A DNA stretch of 64,000 nt from Phaeobacter inhibens DSM 16374 (GTDB lineage Bacteria; Pseudomonadota; Alphaproteobacteria; Rhodobacterales; Rhodobacteraceae). A program made the translations under genes and the position numbers. Positions 18,119 through 27,497 of this stretch are shown here, piece after piece; position 1 is the stretch's first letter; each line of letters opens with the position of its first letter. The notes under the pieces were generated by a model that was given only the letters and a program-made list of their open reading frames with translations, was not told the origin of the DNA and ran no database searches. The stretch is taken from contig NZ_KI421498.1 of assembly GCF_000473105.1 (NCBI RefSeq), positions 124,001-188,000 of the forward strand, given 5' to 3'.

Positions 18119-19762
18119 TCAGACCAGACGCGAGGCTTCCTTGGCGGCGCGGACGAAATCGTCGAACAGCGGGTGCGGATCAAACGGTTTCGATTTCAGT
18201 TCCGGGTGGAACTGCACACCGATGAACCAGGGGTGATCAGACCATTCGACGATTTCAGGCAGGCGGCCATCGGGAGACATACCGGAGAATTTCAGGCCAC
18301 AGGCCTCCAGCTGCTCGCGGTATTTGGTGTCGACCTCATAGCGGTGGCGGTGGCGTTCCTCGATCTTGGTGGTGCCATAGACCTCGGCCACTTTGGAGCC
18401 TTCGGCCAGTGTGGCGTTGTAGGAACCCAGACGCATGGTGCCGCCCTTGTCGTCATCGACCTTGCGCGCCACGGTGTGGTTGCCCTGCACCCATTCTTTC
18501 AGGTGGTAGACCACCGGTTCAAAGCGTTTTTCGCCGGCCTCATGGTCGAATTCTTCCGAACCCGCCTCGGAGATGCCGGCCACGTTGCGGGCCGCTTCAA
18601 TCACCGCCATCTGCATGCCGAGGCAGATGCCCAGATAGGGCAGCTTGTGCTCACGGGCATATTGTGCGGCCTTGATCTTACCCTCGGTGCCGCGCTCGCC
18701 AAAGCCGCCGGGCACCAGAATGGCGTTATAGCCTTGCAGGTAGGGGGCGGCGTCTTCCTTGTCGAACAGTTCGGCATCGACCCATTCGATCTTGACCTTC
18801 ACGCGGTTGGACATGCCGCCATGGGTCAGTGCCTCAGCGATGGATTTATAGGCGTCTTCCAGCTGGGTGTATTTTCCCACGATGGCGATTTTGACTTCGC
18901 CTTCGGGGTTGTAGATGCGGTCGGCCACATCTTCCCAACGCGACAGCTTGGGTTTCGGGGCAGGCGCAATGCCAAAGGCATCCAGAACTGCCTGATCGAG
19001 ACCTTCGCGGTGATAGGCCAGCGGCGCCTCATAGATGGATTTCAGATCCTGCGCGGCAATCACGCTGTCGGCGCGCACGTTGCAGAACAGCGCCAGTTTT
19101 TCGCGTTCCTTATGCGGGATCGGACCCTCGGAGCGGCAAACCAGAATATCGGGCGCCAGACCGATGGAGCGCAGCTCCTTCACCGAGTGCTGGGTCGGTT
19201 TGGTCTTCAGCTCGCCTGAGGCCTTGATGTAGGGCAGTAGGGTCAGGTGCATGAAGATACACTGGCCCCGCGCCTTGTCATTGGCGAACTGGCGGATGGC
19301 TTCAAAGAAGGGCAACCCTTCAATGTCGCCGACGGTGCCGCCGATTTCGCAGAGCATGAAATCCACCTCATCTTCTCCGATAGAGATGAAGTCTTTGATT
19401 TCATTGGTCACATGCGGAATGACCTGAATGGTCTTGCCGAGGTAGTCGCCCCGACGTTCCTTTTCCAGCACGTTGGAATAGATCCGGCCCGAGGAGACCG
19501 AGTCGGTCTTGCGGGCGGCCACGCCGGTGAAACGTTCGTAGTGGCCAAGGTCGAGATCGGTTTCGGCGCCGTCGTCTGTCACGAAGACTTCGCCATGTTC
19601 GAACGGGCTCATCGTGCCCGGATCGACGTTCAGATAGGGGTCCAGTTTGCGCAGACGGACGGAATAGCCGCGTGCCTGCAGAAGTGCCCCAAGAGCGGCG
19701 GATGCCAGCCCTTTGCCCAGAGATGATACAACACCGCCAGTAATGAAAATGAAACGCGCCAT
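18119..19762 (-). CDS. pyrG: CTP synthase
   Basis: A 547-residue protein of normal CTP synthase length. The N-terminal synthetase domain begins [20 protein letters not shown] with the nucleotide loop. The C-terminal glutamine amidotransferase domain has the nucleophile Cys in [12 protein letters not shown] and the His-Glu pair in [10 protein letters not shown]. It makes CTP from UTP, ATP and glutamine, the last step of de novo pyrimidine nucleotide synthesis. In this window secG lies upstream, 262 bases away on the same strand. Confidence 0.98.
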   Translation of the reverse strand: MARFIFITGGVVSSLGKGLASAALGALLQARGYSVRLRKLDPYLNVDPGTMSPFEHGEVFVTDDGAETDLDLGHYERFTGVAARKTDSVSSGRIYSNVLEKERRGDYLGKTIQVIPHVTNEIKDFISIGEDEVDFMLCEIGGTVGDIEGLPFFEAIRQFANDKARGQCIFMHLTLLPYIKASGELKTKPTQHSVKELRSIGLAPDILVCRSEGPIPHKEREKLALFCNVRADSVIAAQDLKSIYEAPLAYHREGLDQAVLDAFGIAPAPKPKLSRWEDVADRIYNPEGEVKIAIVGKYTQLEDAYKSIAEALTHGGMSNRVKVKIEWVDAELFDKEDAAPYLQGYNAILVPGGFGERGTEGKIKAAQYAREHKLPYLGICLGMQMAVIEAARNVAGISEAGSEEFDHEAGEKRFEPVVYHLKEWVQGNHTVARKVDDDKGGTMRLGSYNATLAEGSKVAEVYGTTKIEERHRHRYEVDTKYREQLEACGLKFSGMSPDGRLPEIVEWSDHPWFIGVQFHPELKSKPFDPHPLFDDFVRAAKEASRLV

Positions 19763-20024
19763 GAGTGTTCGGCTGCCCCCGTGAGAAGTCAGAATTCAGC
19801 TGCCCGGCGGTTGCAGAAACCGCAGCATCACGGGGCTTTACGTATAAAGGATTCGCGCAAAATGCGCAAGCAAGCCGCAAGATGCTGTTACGGCTGCTTT
19901 TGTTCATTCTAAGTGTAGTGGATTCTCGCGAATCCCGCGTCAGACGCAGTGGTCATTGTCGGATCTGCCCAAAGCGGTGAGATCCGCCGGGCTGATCCAA
20001 AGGTCCGGACCCGGAGGGCCGGAT

Positions 20025-20387
20025 TTAGTCTGCGCTGGGAACCAGCGGTGCGTTGTCGCCCTGAACCGGTGGCAGCAGATCGCTGCCGAGCGGTGCTTCG
20101 GGTGCATCAGCAGCACCCTCTGCGGCAGGGGCGCTCAGGCGGTCTGCGACCGAAGAGCCTGCGGATTTCTGTGCTGCCAGAATGGTCAGCGTGATCGAGG
20201 TGCCGATAAAGGCGACCGCCAGGATCCAGGTCAGCTTGCTCATCGCGGTGGCTGCGGCCCGGCCGGACATGGCCCCGCCACCGCCGCCGCCCATGCCAAG
20301 GCCGCCGCCTTCGGAACGCTGCAAGAGGACAACGGCAATCAGCCCCAAGGCCAGAAGAAGATGGATGATGAGTACGACGTTTTCCAT
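20025..20387 (-). CDS. secG: Preprotein translocase subunit SecG
   Basis: The 120-residue protein has the SecG form: a first membrane helix (VVLIIHLLLALGLIAVVLLQ), the conserved SEGGGLGMGGGGG loop, a second helix (LTWILAVAFIGTSITLTILA), then a longer Pro/Ala-rich acidic tail of about 45 residues. SecG supports SecYEG-driven export across the inner membrane. GGATCC lies before the ATG. Confidence 0.95.
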   Translation of the reverse strand: MENVVLIIHLLLALGLIAVVLLQRSEGGGLGMGGGGGGAMSGRAAATAMSKLTWILAVAFIGTSITLTILAAQKSAGSSVADRLSAPAAEGAADAPEAPLGSDLLPPVQGDNAPLVPSAD

Positions 20388-20658
20388 AGGATCCTACGGC
20401 GGTTGGCTGAGTATCGGGCGGTAAATAGGGAAGATTGCTCTGAGGGGCAAGGGCTCAGTTTGCCGAAGCGTGGAGAACGCAGGGCTGTGGCTGCCGGGTG
20501 GGCCTAAATCTGCGAAAAACAGCGCAGGATCGAAGAGCGGGCGAGGATAAGGGGGCAGCATCGGGGCGGGGCGGTTGCGCCTGGCATCAGCCCTGCTGAT
20601 CACATCCATGACGGATTGTGACTGGACAGGTTTGTGCTGCGGCGGGCAGTCTCGCCAT

Positions 20659-21273
20659 ATGCCTCATGATCACGCCGACGCCCCGCATAGCCTCTTGCCC
20701 CCGGACCCTGCCTTGCGCGTCAAGGCGCTGGAAACCCTGCTGACCGAGAAGGGTCTGATCGATCCCGCCGCCCTGGACGAGATCATCGACACCTATCAAA
20801 ACCGCATTGGTCCTGCGAATGGCGCGCGTGTGGTCGCACGGGCGTGGAGCGATCCGGATTTCAAGGCCGCGCTGCTGGCTGATGCCGACCCGGTACTGGC
20901 TGAGCTTGGGTATTATGGCCGTCAGGGCGAGCATATGGTGGTGGTGGAGAACACGCCCGAGCAGCACAATATGGTCGTCTGCACCTTATGCAGCTGTTAC
21001 CCGTGGCCGCTGCTCGGCATTCCGCCGGGGTGGTATAAATCGGATGCCTATCGGTCCCGCGCCGTGCGCGAGCCGCGCCGGGTGCTGGCGGAGTTTGGCG
21101 TGACCCTGCCCGAAGGCACATCTGTGCGGGTTTGGGATTCGACCGCCGAGCTGCGCTATCTGGTGCTGCCAATGCGACCCAAAGATACCGAAGGGCTGAG
21201 CGAGGACGCGCTGGCGGCATTGGTCAGCCGCGACAGTATGATCGGCACGGATATCCCTGAGGGGCCAAGATGA
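20659..21273 (+). CDS. nthA: Nitrile hydratase alpha subunit, cobalt type
   Basis: The 204-residue protein has the metal-binding motif [14 protein letters not shown] with C108, C111 and C113. The Thr after the first Cys (VCTLCSC) is the form seen in cobalt enzymes, whereas iron enzymes have VCSLCSC. The enzyme hydrates nitriles to amides; two of the three cysteines are oxidised post-translationally in the family. The frame is open upstream, but the ATG at 20659 ([10 protein letters not shown]) gives the normal length; its ribosome site is weak. The stop overlaps the beta-subunit start by four bases. Confidence 0.93.
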   Translation: MPHDHADAPHSLLPPDPALRVKALETLLTEKGLIDPAALDEIIDTYQNRIGPANGARVVARAWSDPDFKAALLADADPVLAELGYYGRQGEHMVVVENTPEQHNMVVCTLCSCYPWPLLGIPPGWYKSDAYRSRAVREPRRVLAEFGVTLPEGTSVRVWDSTAELRYLVLPMRPKDTEGLSEDALAALVSRDSMIGTDIPEGPR

Positions 21274-21977
21274 GCCGGGTCCATGACATGGGGGGACGAT
21301 TCGGTGACGGGCCGGTGAAGCCCGAACCGCAGGATGCGCCGGTATTTGCCGAAGAGTGGCACGCCCGTGCGCTGGCGATAACGCTGGCCTGCGGCGCGTT
21401 GGGGCAGTGGAATATCGACACCTCGCGTCATGCCCGCGAGCGCTTGGCCCCCTTGGATTACACGCGGTTTTCCTACTACGAGAAATGGCTTGCGGGCCTG
21501 GCGAGCCTATTGGTGGAAAAACAGGTGCTGAGTGCTGAGGATCTGGCGGGGGCTGCTGCGGCGGCTGGCGATGGCACGGGCGCAGAGGGCGTGGCCCCGC
21601 ATCCGCTTGCGGCCCGTGCCCTAAAGGCGGCGGATGTGGCCGCAGCACTTGCCAAGGGTGGCCCGGCAGATCGCCCCAGCCCAATTGTGCCCAGCTTTGC
21701 CCCCGGTGATGCGGTGCGCTGTCGCCGACCCGGCGGCAACCGGCTGGTGGAGGGCGGCCATACGCGGCTGCCGACCTATGCGGTGGGGGCCACGGGGCAA
21801 ATCCTGCGACTGCATGGCAGTCATGTTCTGCCGGACAGTGCCGCGCATGGGTTGGGGGAGGCGCCCGAGCCGCTTTATGCAGTGGTTTTCCCGGCTGATG
21901 CATTGTGGTCCCATGCCGAACACCCGGGTGATGAGGTGGTTCTGGATTTGTGGCAAAGCTATCTGGAGCCGGTATGA
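21270..21977 (+). CDS. nthB: Nitrile hydratase beta subunit
   Basis: This 235-residue protein begins [16 protein letters not shown], the conserved start of nitrile hydratase beta subunits, followed by the helical [13 protein letters not shown] and [13 protein letters not shown] region. The C-terminal barrel contains [16 protein letters not shown] and ends [16 protein letters not shown]. It pairs with the alpha subunit to form the active site cleft. Its ATG lies within the last four bases of the alpha gene (ATGA), and its own end overlaps the next gene in the same way, so all three are translationally coupled. Confidence 0.93.
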   Translation: MSRVHDMGGRFGDGPVKPEPQDAPVFAEEWHARALAITLACGALGQWNIDTSRHARERLAPLDYTRFSYYEKWLAGLASLLVEKQVLSAEDLAGAAAAAGDGTGAEGVAPHPLAARALKAADVAAALAKGGPADRPSPIVPSFAPGDAVRCRRPGGNRLVEGGHTRLPTYAVGATGQILRLHGSHVLPDSAAHGLGEAPEPLYAVVFPADALWSHAEHPGDEVVLDLWQSYLEPV

Positions 21978-22330
21978 GCGCATTCGACACATCGACGGCA
22001 AAACGCCCGGAACCGGCCTTTGATCAGCCCTGGCACGCGCAGGTCTTTGCGCTGACGGTACATCTGAATGAAAACGGGGCGTTTTCCTGGGGTGACTGGG
22101 TGTCGCGGTTTTCTGCGACGCTGCGCCGTCACGGGCTGGCGAAGGATCTGAATGGTGGCGAGGATTACTTTGCCGCCTGGCTGGAAACGCTGGAGCAATA
22201 TCTGGCGGAGGCCGGCACCGTCGCGGCCGAGGAGGCCGAAGACATGCGCCGGAAATGGGAGGTTGCCTACCTCGCAACGCCCCATGGCCAGCCGGTGCGG
22301 CTGGCAGAACCTGCGGTGCAGGAAGGCTGA
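21974..22330 (+). CDS. Nitrile hydratase accessory protein (metal-insertion activator)
   Basis: This 118-residue protein resembles the N-terminal part of the beta subunit (WHAQVFALTVHLNENGAFSWGDWVSRFSATLRRHG, read in segments), as do the P14K/NhlE-type activators of cobalt nitrile hydratases. In the known systems the activator binds the alpha subunit and mediates cobalt loading by subunit exchange. The start at 21974 overlaps the beta stop (ATGA). No amidase, nitrilase or cobalt transporter lies nearby. Confidence 0.85.
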   Translation: MSAFDTSTAKRPEPAFDQPWHAQVFALTVHLNENGAFSWGDWVSRFSATLRRHGLAKDLNGGEDYFAAWLETLEQYLAEAGTVAAEEAEDMRRKWEVAYLATPHGQPVRLAEPAVQEG

Positions 22331-23113
22331 GCCCGCGTTCCGCGTTGCGGGCGCGCAGGGCCTCTGCGGGGGTGTCCAAACATGGGGTCCGACACTGCGG
22401 TGACACATCGTGCTGTGCCGGGCTTATTTGGTCTTGAGGTCTCCGGTCTACTATCTTGGTTTTTTTGATGTCTCTTGCGGACGAAGAGGGCGGCGCCGCC
22501 GCTGAAGCTCTGGTCAGGCCCGGGTGAGGCCTGGCGGACAGGATATCCTGATCTGCCCCCGCATTGCCTGGCGTGCCAACTGCGATCTTACGCAGCACCA
22601 TGCGGATGCGGAGCCAATGTTGGGTCGTCTTGGTTGGTGGCGCAGCAGGGCGGTTACTCCGGTTGCGCTGGGGTGATCGATCATCGGTCAGTCTGGCAGA
22701 GATGTGGGTGAAGAGCGTGAAGAGGGCGCGCGGTGGGTGCGCAACAGGCGGGTGTGACGATGTGGGATGCGCGGGGAGCGACGTTTGCAAAGTCTTGGGG
22801 TCTGATAGCCGGCCGACGACCCTACGCTGCAAAAGCTTTGCAAGAGGCACCATTCGCTGCAGGTGCAGCCGCCAAACAGAACGGACTGGAGGGGATGCGG
22901 ACAAACCCGCCTTTTGTCCGTGCGGCCAGTGCTCATGCAGACAACCGTTGCACTGGCAGCGTGGCGTTTGCGGCGGTACAGCGGATTTTCTCAAAGCAGC
23001 CGCTCACGCATTGCTTAGATTTTCAGCTGATTGGTGTCCGGATCACAGACAAGTAGGGCCGGGTTTTCAGCAAGGCGTTCGGAGCTGAGCGACCCGAACT
23101 GAGTTTCTGATGA
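22331..23113. other. Gene-poor stretch of about 780 bases
   Basis: No convincing gene on either strand. Open frames here have Arg/Cys/Ser-rich, non-protein-like composition, and none has a good ribosome site. A T-rich run (ttggtttttttgatg) near 22456 could mark the end of the nitrile hydratase transcript, but no clean stem precedes it. The stretch may hold decayed sequence. Confidence 0.4.
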
Positions 23114-23512
23114 TCAGGCTTGATCAGACTTTTTAAGTTGTAAGAAGCTCATCGCCGCAAGAAATGCAAAGAAGGCGGGATCCGACCAGCCAAAGCCGGT
23201 AAAGACACCAATCACGGCGGCATATAGCGTTACGATAAACCCAAGCGCATTGGTTGCCATCAGCCCGGTCAGGAGCCTCCGGATGGTTGTCCCATCGGTC
23301 ACATCCCGAAGCAGGAACCCGAGAATGGCAATCCCTCCAAGGAAAATGCTGTTGTGCTGGGACAGGAACCAAGCATAGCGGTCATTCAGCTCCACGCCGT
23401 AGTTTTGCCACAGAAAGCCGGGCAGGAAAAACAGTGCAAAGGCGAAGAACGCGTAGATTATGCTGTGAAGGGTTAGGAAAGTTCGGTTGCTCATCAGAAA
23501 GCTCATTTGCAT
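23114..23512 (-). CDS. Small four-helix membrane protein of unknown function
   Basis: About 132 residues with four membrane helices: FLTLHSIIYAFFAFALFFLP, the segment after SQHNSIFLGGIAILGFLLRD, ATNALGFIVTLYAAVIGVF, and PAFFAFLAAMSFLQL. It resembles unnamed small membrane proteins with an FLTLHxII...LFFLPGF start. It follows the YdhR-like gene at once (stop at 23517, start at 23512), so the two form an operon. Starts at 23512, 23506 or 23494 are all possible. Function is unknown. Confidence 0.7.
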   Translation of the reverse strand: MQMSFLMSNRTFLTLHSIIYAFFAFALFFLPGFLWQNYGVELNDRYAWFLSQHNSIFLGGIAILGFLLRDVTDGTTIRRLLTGLMATNALGFIVTLYAAVIGVFTGFGWSDPAFFAFLAAMSFLQLKKSDQA

Positions 23513-23516
23513 TGTT

Positions 23517-23837
23517 TCAGACAGTTTCTCCCAAGGGGGCATGGGTGATCGCACTGAGGTCTTCCATGATATCAAACACATGATCTGACGCTACAGTAAC
23601 ACCGATGGCTTCCAACCGCTGCACGTGCATCGCTTTGTAGGTTTCCAGCGCCGCGAGATCCCGGAACAGGTAGGTTGAACCGAAATCACCGGTGCTTTCA
23701 TCCAAGGTCCAGATCTTCCAGATCACGCCGGTTTCCTGTGCAATGCTTTCGGCCAACCGATTGGTATCTTGAAAAAACTCTTCGTTCATCGGTCCGTCAT
23801 AGGTCATATGCAGGTCCCAGATTTTCATCGTACTCAT
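23517..23837 (-). CDS. YdhR-like monooxygenase-fold protein
   Basis: The 106-residue protein (MSTMKIWDLHMTYDGPMNEEF, read in parts) has the small alpha/beta barrel pattern of the YdhR family, with WKIWTLDESTGDFGSTYLFRDLAALETYKAMH. The fold is related to small cofactor-free monooxygenases such as ActVA-Orf6, but activity is not shown for YdhR itself. I chose the ATG at 23837, preceded by AGGAT, over an upstream open frame. It is divergent from a LysR gene 138 bases away, a common regulator-target layout. Confidence 0.8.
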   Translation of the reverse strand: MSTMKIWDLHMTYDGPMNEEFFQDTNRLAESIAQETGVIWKIWTLDESTGDFGSTYLFRDLAALETYKAMHVQRLEAIGVTVASDHVFDIMEDLSAITHAPLGETV

Positions 23838-23975
23838 TGGTTCTATCCTTTCGACGTGCCTCGCCTTGGCGAGGTGTGTGGCAGAGCGTGCCGTTTCCAT
23901 TGCCAAGTAGGGTAGTTCGAAATAGTTGTTAGATGAACAGGGTCTTTTAGATCGCAGTGTTAGGATTATCGAACA

Positions 23976-24872
23976 GTGAAGCGGAATGAGTTGAACGATG
24001 TGTCGATATTCGTGGCGGTGGCCCACGAAAACGGTTTTCGCGCAGCTGCCGACAAGCTGAAACTGGGAGCGGGATCAGTTAGCGAAGCGGTGCAACGGTT
24101 CGAAGACCGCCTCGGCGTGCGCCTGATCGAACGCTCGACCCGGACCATAGCCTTGACCCAAGCAGGGGAGCTGCTTTATCGCCGCAGTCTGCCCGCGATT
24201 AACGACCTGGAAACCGCGCTGAAGGATGTGCATGATCTAAACGAAGATATTTCGGGCACGCTTCGGCTGACTGCACCGACTGCTACGGGTCAATTGTTTC
24301 TGGATGCTCTGATCACAGGTTTTGCCAAAGAGCATCCGGCGATGACGATTGAACTCATCTATGACGAAACCAAGGTCGACCTCGTGACCAGCGGGGTTGA
24401 TGCTGCAATACGTGCCGAGACCCTACTTGATCCTGACACACATGCCATCGCAATTGGCCCCACACAGGAGATGATGATCGTCGCATCCCCCGACTATCTA
24501 GCGAAAGGTCCGCACCTTGAGGAACCGGCAGATGTGGCGGCACATGGAGGGGTGTGTTTTGCCTTTACTGGTGCCAACAATCTGGCCCCCTGGGTGTTTA
24601 CAGGCGCAGACGGTCCCTATTCGGTGATGCCGCGCTCCAAGCTCGTTACCAACGACGTGACCTCCATCCTTGAAGGCGCAAAGGCGGGACTTGGGCTGGC
24701 CTATATCTTTGCAAGCTCTGCCGAATGCTCGCTGGAAGACGGCAGCTTGGTTCAGGTTCTGGAAGGCCGGGCCGCTACGTTGCCAAGATTTTCGCTTAAC
24801 TACCTATCGAAGCGCAACATGCCATCCCGCGTCCGGGCATTCGTTGATTTTGCGAAACGGCACAAATTATAA
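23976..24872 (+). CDS. LysR-family transcriptional regulator
   Basis: This 298-residue protein has an N-terminal winged helix-turn-helix (ELNDVSIFVAVAHENGFRAA to GVRLIERSTRTIALTQAGE) and a C-terminal effector-binding domain from about residue 90 (GTLRLTAPTATGQLFLD). The start is GTG at 23976, with AGGA upstream. It is divergent from the YdhR-like gene and the small membrane protein, which are its most likely targets. The inducer is unknown. Confidence 0.92.
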   Translation: MKRNELNDVSIFVAVAHENGFRAAADKLKLGAGSVSEAVQRFEDRLGVRLIERSTRTIALTQAGELLYRRSLPAINDLETALKDVHDLNEDISGTLRLTAPTATGQLFLDALITGFAKEHPAMTIELIYDETKVDLVTSGVDAAIRAETLLDPDTHAIAIGPTQEMMIVASPDYLAKGPHLEEPADVAAHGGVCFAFTGANNLAPWVFTGADGPYSVMPRSKLVTNDVTSILEGAKAGLGLAYIFASSAECSLEDGSLVQVLEGRAATLPRFSLNYLSKRNMPSRVRAFVDFAKRHKL

Positions 24873-25289
24873 AACGCGATACCGCGCATTGTTGGTGCTC
24901 GTCCGTCGAACCTGGCCTTTTGAGCTGACCCGTAGGCCGTTAAGGTGCTAGACTTGTACAGCCGCAGCATCAAAGCCTTTCCACAGTGAAGGATCAACGT
25001 CGACCTGCGGCAATGCGGCAGCAGAGTTGAAGCGAACCCGCACCAGATCCAACCGGCCTGATGACGCCAGGCAGCCCTTTCACGACATTCGCACCAAGCG
25101 CAGCGCGCACTTCGCTGCAGGCGCGAAGCATTTGGGCCATTTTTTCAAAAGCCGCCATTCAGCAACCGGCGGCGGCTCTGGCTGATGCTGCGGGTTGCAC
25201 CGGGGTTACCAAAGCGCAGGAAGCGGGCTTTGCAAAGCATTGATCGCTTCCCGATTTCAGCCCTTCGCGCCGCTTGCCGGGAGCCGCGA
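24873..25289. other. Gene-poor stretch with a probable broken small gene
   Basis: Nothing intact is seen between the LysR gene and the small gene at 25290. A frameshifted remnant on the minus strand is described separately. Composition changes from the GC-rich core to a more mixed pattern here, which may mark the left border of the accessory block. Confidence 0.4.
24948..25158 (-). pseudogene. Possible frameshifted small gene
   Basis: From an ATG at 25158 the minus strand reads MAAFEKMAQMLRACSEVRAA and on through LGANVVKGLPGVI, protein-like with an amphipathic helix. This frame then degenerates and stops at 24994. A different frame takes over at about 25060 with RLDLVRVRFNSAAALPQVDV and continues with DPSLWKGFDAAAVQV to a stop at 24948-24950. 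The two pieces together would make about 69 residues with one frameshift. The family is not recognised; this could be chance. Confidence 0.35.
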
Positions 25290-25526
25290 TCACGGCCGCC
25301 GGACAGAGTTTCCGTGGGCGATGATCTGATTGATCAGAGCAGCGGCTGCCTTGTGAGCTGCGACGTCTGCATCCGTACCGGCGGCGTTTTCATGTGAGGC
25401 TGCAGCGTCACGGAGGATTCCGGTGATTTCATGCTCCGGCATCACTTGGAGGTCATTCATGGCAAGCAGCAGCGCCTCGCAAATTGATAAGGCGGCCATT
25501 CCAGCCTTGTCGGAATACTCAGTCAT
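25290..25526 (-). CDS. Small helical protein of unknown function
   Basis: A 78-residue soluble protein starting MTEYSDKAGMAALSICEALL, then MNDLQVMPEHEITGILRDAA and a His/Ala-rich last helix. No membrane segment or signal. The composition is protein-like and all helical. The frame is open 21 codons upstream; the ATG at 25526 is chosen for GGA upstream and a natural start. It is divergent from a Crp/Fnr regulator 150 bases away and may be its target. Function unknown. Confidence 0.65.
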   Translation of the reverse strand: MTEYSDKAGMAALSICEALLLAMNDLQVMPEHEITGILRDAAASHENAAGTDADVAAHKAAAALINQIIAHGNSVRRP

Positions 25527-25676
25527 CCTGCATTTTCCTTTCTTGCATTGCATATCAAGCCAATGTGGCAGACTGGTGATCAAGGGCATCTTTGCAGAAA
25601 ACGGAGTATGCTGGACTGATCGAGAGCAGCCCTGTCCTGGGGACGTTCCGAAATGCTGTGTCTGTCCGAGGGGGCC

Positions 25677-26411
25677 ATGAACGCCATCAAAAATAGCCCG
25701 TTTACAAGAAAGCTATCAGCTTTTGCCGTATTGTCAGAAGATGAGCTTGCGGTGCTGGAGCGTTTGCACCAGCGCCGCAGAACGTTTGCTGCCGGGAGCG
25801 ATCTTGTGCATCAGGGGCAGCCGGAACAAGCTGCCTATATTCTGTCCTCCGGCTGGGCCTGTTCCTATAAAATTCAGCAGGAGGGGTCGCGCCAGATCGT
25901 TGACTTCCAGATACCTGGTGATTTTCTGGGATTGCGCAGTGTTCTTCTGCGCACCTCTGACCATAGCATTGAACCTATCGTGGAGATCGAAGCTGCGGAA
26001 GTTCTGGCAGAAGACCTTCTTGGGGCATTTGCCGATACCCCAAGGCTGGCGGCAGCCATACTGTGGGCCGCGTCCCGGGACGAAGCAATGGTGGTGGAGC
26101 ATCTTGTGGGACTTGGGCGCCGTGATGCGGATGCCCGAATGGCGCATTTCCTGCTGGAACTGGGTGCAAGGCTGGCTCTGGTCGGGATGGGAAGCAAGGC
26201 GGGCTACGCCTGCCCGTTAACGCAATACCATCTGGCCGACGCGCTGGGACTGACCGCAGTTCATGTGAATCGTGTGCTGCGCCAACTGCGGGAACGCGAC
26301 CTGGTCACTTTCCGCGACGGTTATGTGAAGTTCGGCAGTTTTGACCGCCTGGTGGCACTGGCGGATTTCGATCCGGGATATCTGGATCAGGCTGGGCCGC
26401 TTTTGAAATGA
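25677..26411 (+). CDS. Crp/Fnr-family transcriptional regulator
   Basis: The 244-residue protein has an N-terminal cyclic-nucleotide-binding fold (FAAGSDLVHQGQPEQAAYIL, SGWACSYKI, QIVDFQIPGDFLGL) and a C-terminal winged helix-turn-helix with LTQYHLADALGLTAVHVNRV and LRQLRERDLV. It lacks the N-terminal cysteine cluster of FNR, so it is not an obvious oxygen sensor. GAGGGGG sits just before the ATG at 25677. From memory it resembles a regulator group common in rhizobia and methylobacteria. It is the only regulator within the accessory block. Confidence 0.9.
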   Translation: MNAIKNSPFTRKLSAFAVLSEDELAVLERLHQRRRTFAAGSDLVHQGQPEQAAYILSSGWACSYKIQQEGSRQIVDFQIPGDFLGLRSVLLRTSDHSIEPIVEIEAAEVLAEDLLGAFADTPRLAAAILWAASRDEAMVVEHLVGLGRRDADARMAHFLLELGARLALVGMGSKAGYACPLTQYHLADALGLTAVHVNRVLRQLRERDLVTFRDGYVKFGSFDRLVALADFDPGYLDQAGPLLK

Positions 26412-26468
26412 AGCGGCCGCCTTCGGGTGAAACCTGGGCGGTCGGAAAACCAGTCCGGAATAAGACGG

Positions 26469-26657
26469 CTACACCAGGGCTAGCTTTGCCGCATCAAGCT
26501 CTTTGTACATTTCAGCATCGTTTTCCTCGCTCTGCGCCAGCTCGGCCAGCCGGTAATGCTTCCAGGCGGTGTCTTTCCGTGGCCCGGCAGGAGCCCTTTC
26601 GCAGGCAGCCCTGACAGAGGCCAGTTTTATGGACATCTCTCTTGTTTCAGGTGTCAT
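26469..26657 (-). CDS. Small charged helical protein
   Basis: A 62-residue protein (MTPETREMSIKLASVRAACE, then WKHYRLAELAQSEENDAEMY and KELDAAKLALV). It looks like two amphipathic helices with a tetratricopeptide-like flavour (AWKHYRLAELAQSEEND). AAAGGACA lies before the ATG at 26657. It converges on the Crp/Fnr gene and has a hairpin in its leader. Function unknown. Confidence 0.65.
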   Translation of the reverse strand: MTPETREMSIKLASVRAACERAPAGPRKDTAWKHYRLAELAQSEENDAEMYKELDAAKLALV

Positions 26658-27173
26658 TCGATTGTCCTTTCTTTGGCGTTCGCGGAAAATAAGAAGCGCG
26701 AACCATATGCCGAGCCAAATTAGGCCGGCACATCCTCCGCGCTTCTTGGCACTCGTAATACCCCCTCTGGCAAATACATGGCCAGTCCGAGATGCTTAGC
26801 TGGATCCCAATCAGTGCGCACTGACCTAGGTTAGCTAGCGGCGCTGCGTTGCGGAGGCTTGTCAAAAATCAGGCTTTCTCCGTCAGCGGAAGACGCGGCC
26901 GATTGGGGCAAGGCACCGGATCATCTTATGGCTTCAGGGCACCCTATACCCGGGCAGAGAACAGCAGCTGTAAAGCACCTGCCTCTCCGGTTGATCAAAA
27001 CCACATATGGAACCGCCCAAGCTGGAAAAACGGCAGGCGCTAACATCGATCAGCACGGGCACATTCCTTTCAGCTTAAAGTATTAATGACACTCAGCGCT
27101 GCCGTGATCTCGCGCAACAGGTTACGAGGCGCCCCGCGGCGGCAGCTGCAAGCAGCCGCCATACAGGACATCA
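26658..27173. other. Gene-free stretch of about 515 bases
   Basis: No gene is supported. The left part holds the hairpin leader of the small minus-strand gene (26691-26757). The right end must hold the promoter of the plus-strand run that begins at 27174. The open frame at 26849-27086 has unconvincing composition and no ribosome site. Confidence 0.4.
26691..26757 (-). promoter_or_regulatory. Long hairpin in the leader of the 62-residue gene
   Basis: AAGAAGCGCG (26691-26700) is the exact reverse complement of CGCGCTTCTT (26748-26757). Inside, GGCTCGGCA-type and TGCCGGCC-type segments pair again on the minus strand. After the hairpin the minus strand reads ATTTTC, so attenuation is possible. 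Role inferred only. Confidence 0.45.
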
Positions 27174-27452
27174 ATGAGAAACAGGATGAACACACGGTCG
27201 TCCAGACTGATGGTGACGTTTTCCCATCCGTTTGCCTTAGCTGGCTACGCTGACGAACTTCCTGCGGGTGGGTACGAAGTTATCGTGGAAGAGGAGCTTA
27301 TTCAGGGGCTCAGCTTCGAGGCTTACCGAACCACAGCAACTTACCTGCTGGTCCATGGCAGGGGCGGCCGCGCAGGGCGGACCGAACTGCGCCTGATCAC
27401 TCAGAAGGATTTGGAAACGGCGCTGAACCGCGACAGCGGATTCCACACATGA
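27174..27452 (+). CDS. Small protein, paralogue of the protein at 31334
   Basis: This 92-residue protein has a compact beta-rich core: VTFSHPFALAGYADELPAGG, then YEVIVEEELIQGLSFEAYRT and ATYLLVHG. The FSxxF-L-G-ELPAG-Y pattern recurs in the gene at 31334 (FSRSFTLPGFDEALPAGEYD), so the two are paralogues. From memory such proteins occur in rhizobia and methylobacteria without a known function. AGGA seven bases before the ATG at 27174 supports this start over the ATG at 27186. It opens a same-strand run of five genes. Confidence 0.7.
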   Translation: MRNRMNTRSSRLMVTFSHPFALAGYADELPAGGYEVIVEEELIQGLSFEAYRTTATYLLVHGRGGRAGRTELRLITQKDLETALNRDSGFHT

Positions 27453-27497
27453 CTACAATCATAGCGAGGCGGCGCTTTCTCCGCAGGAGGATCAGAA

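Noticed and set aside
21621-22994. 457-codon minus-strand frame
   Set aside because: It overlaps the nitrile hydratase beta and accessory genes, and its product is Pro/Arg/Ser-rich without any recognisable domain.
22733-23056. 107-codon plus-strand frame after the nitrile hydratase operon
   Set aside because: Ala/Arg-rich, no ribosome site, and no recognisable family; treated as decayed or non-coding sequence.
25542-25559. CTTG-N10-CAAG dyad between the small helical gene and the Crp/Fnr gene
   Set aside because: The two halves match only at the ends, and the spacing differs from an FNR/CRP box, so I do not call an operator.
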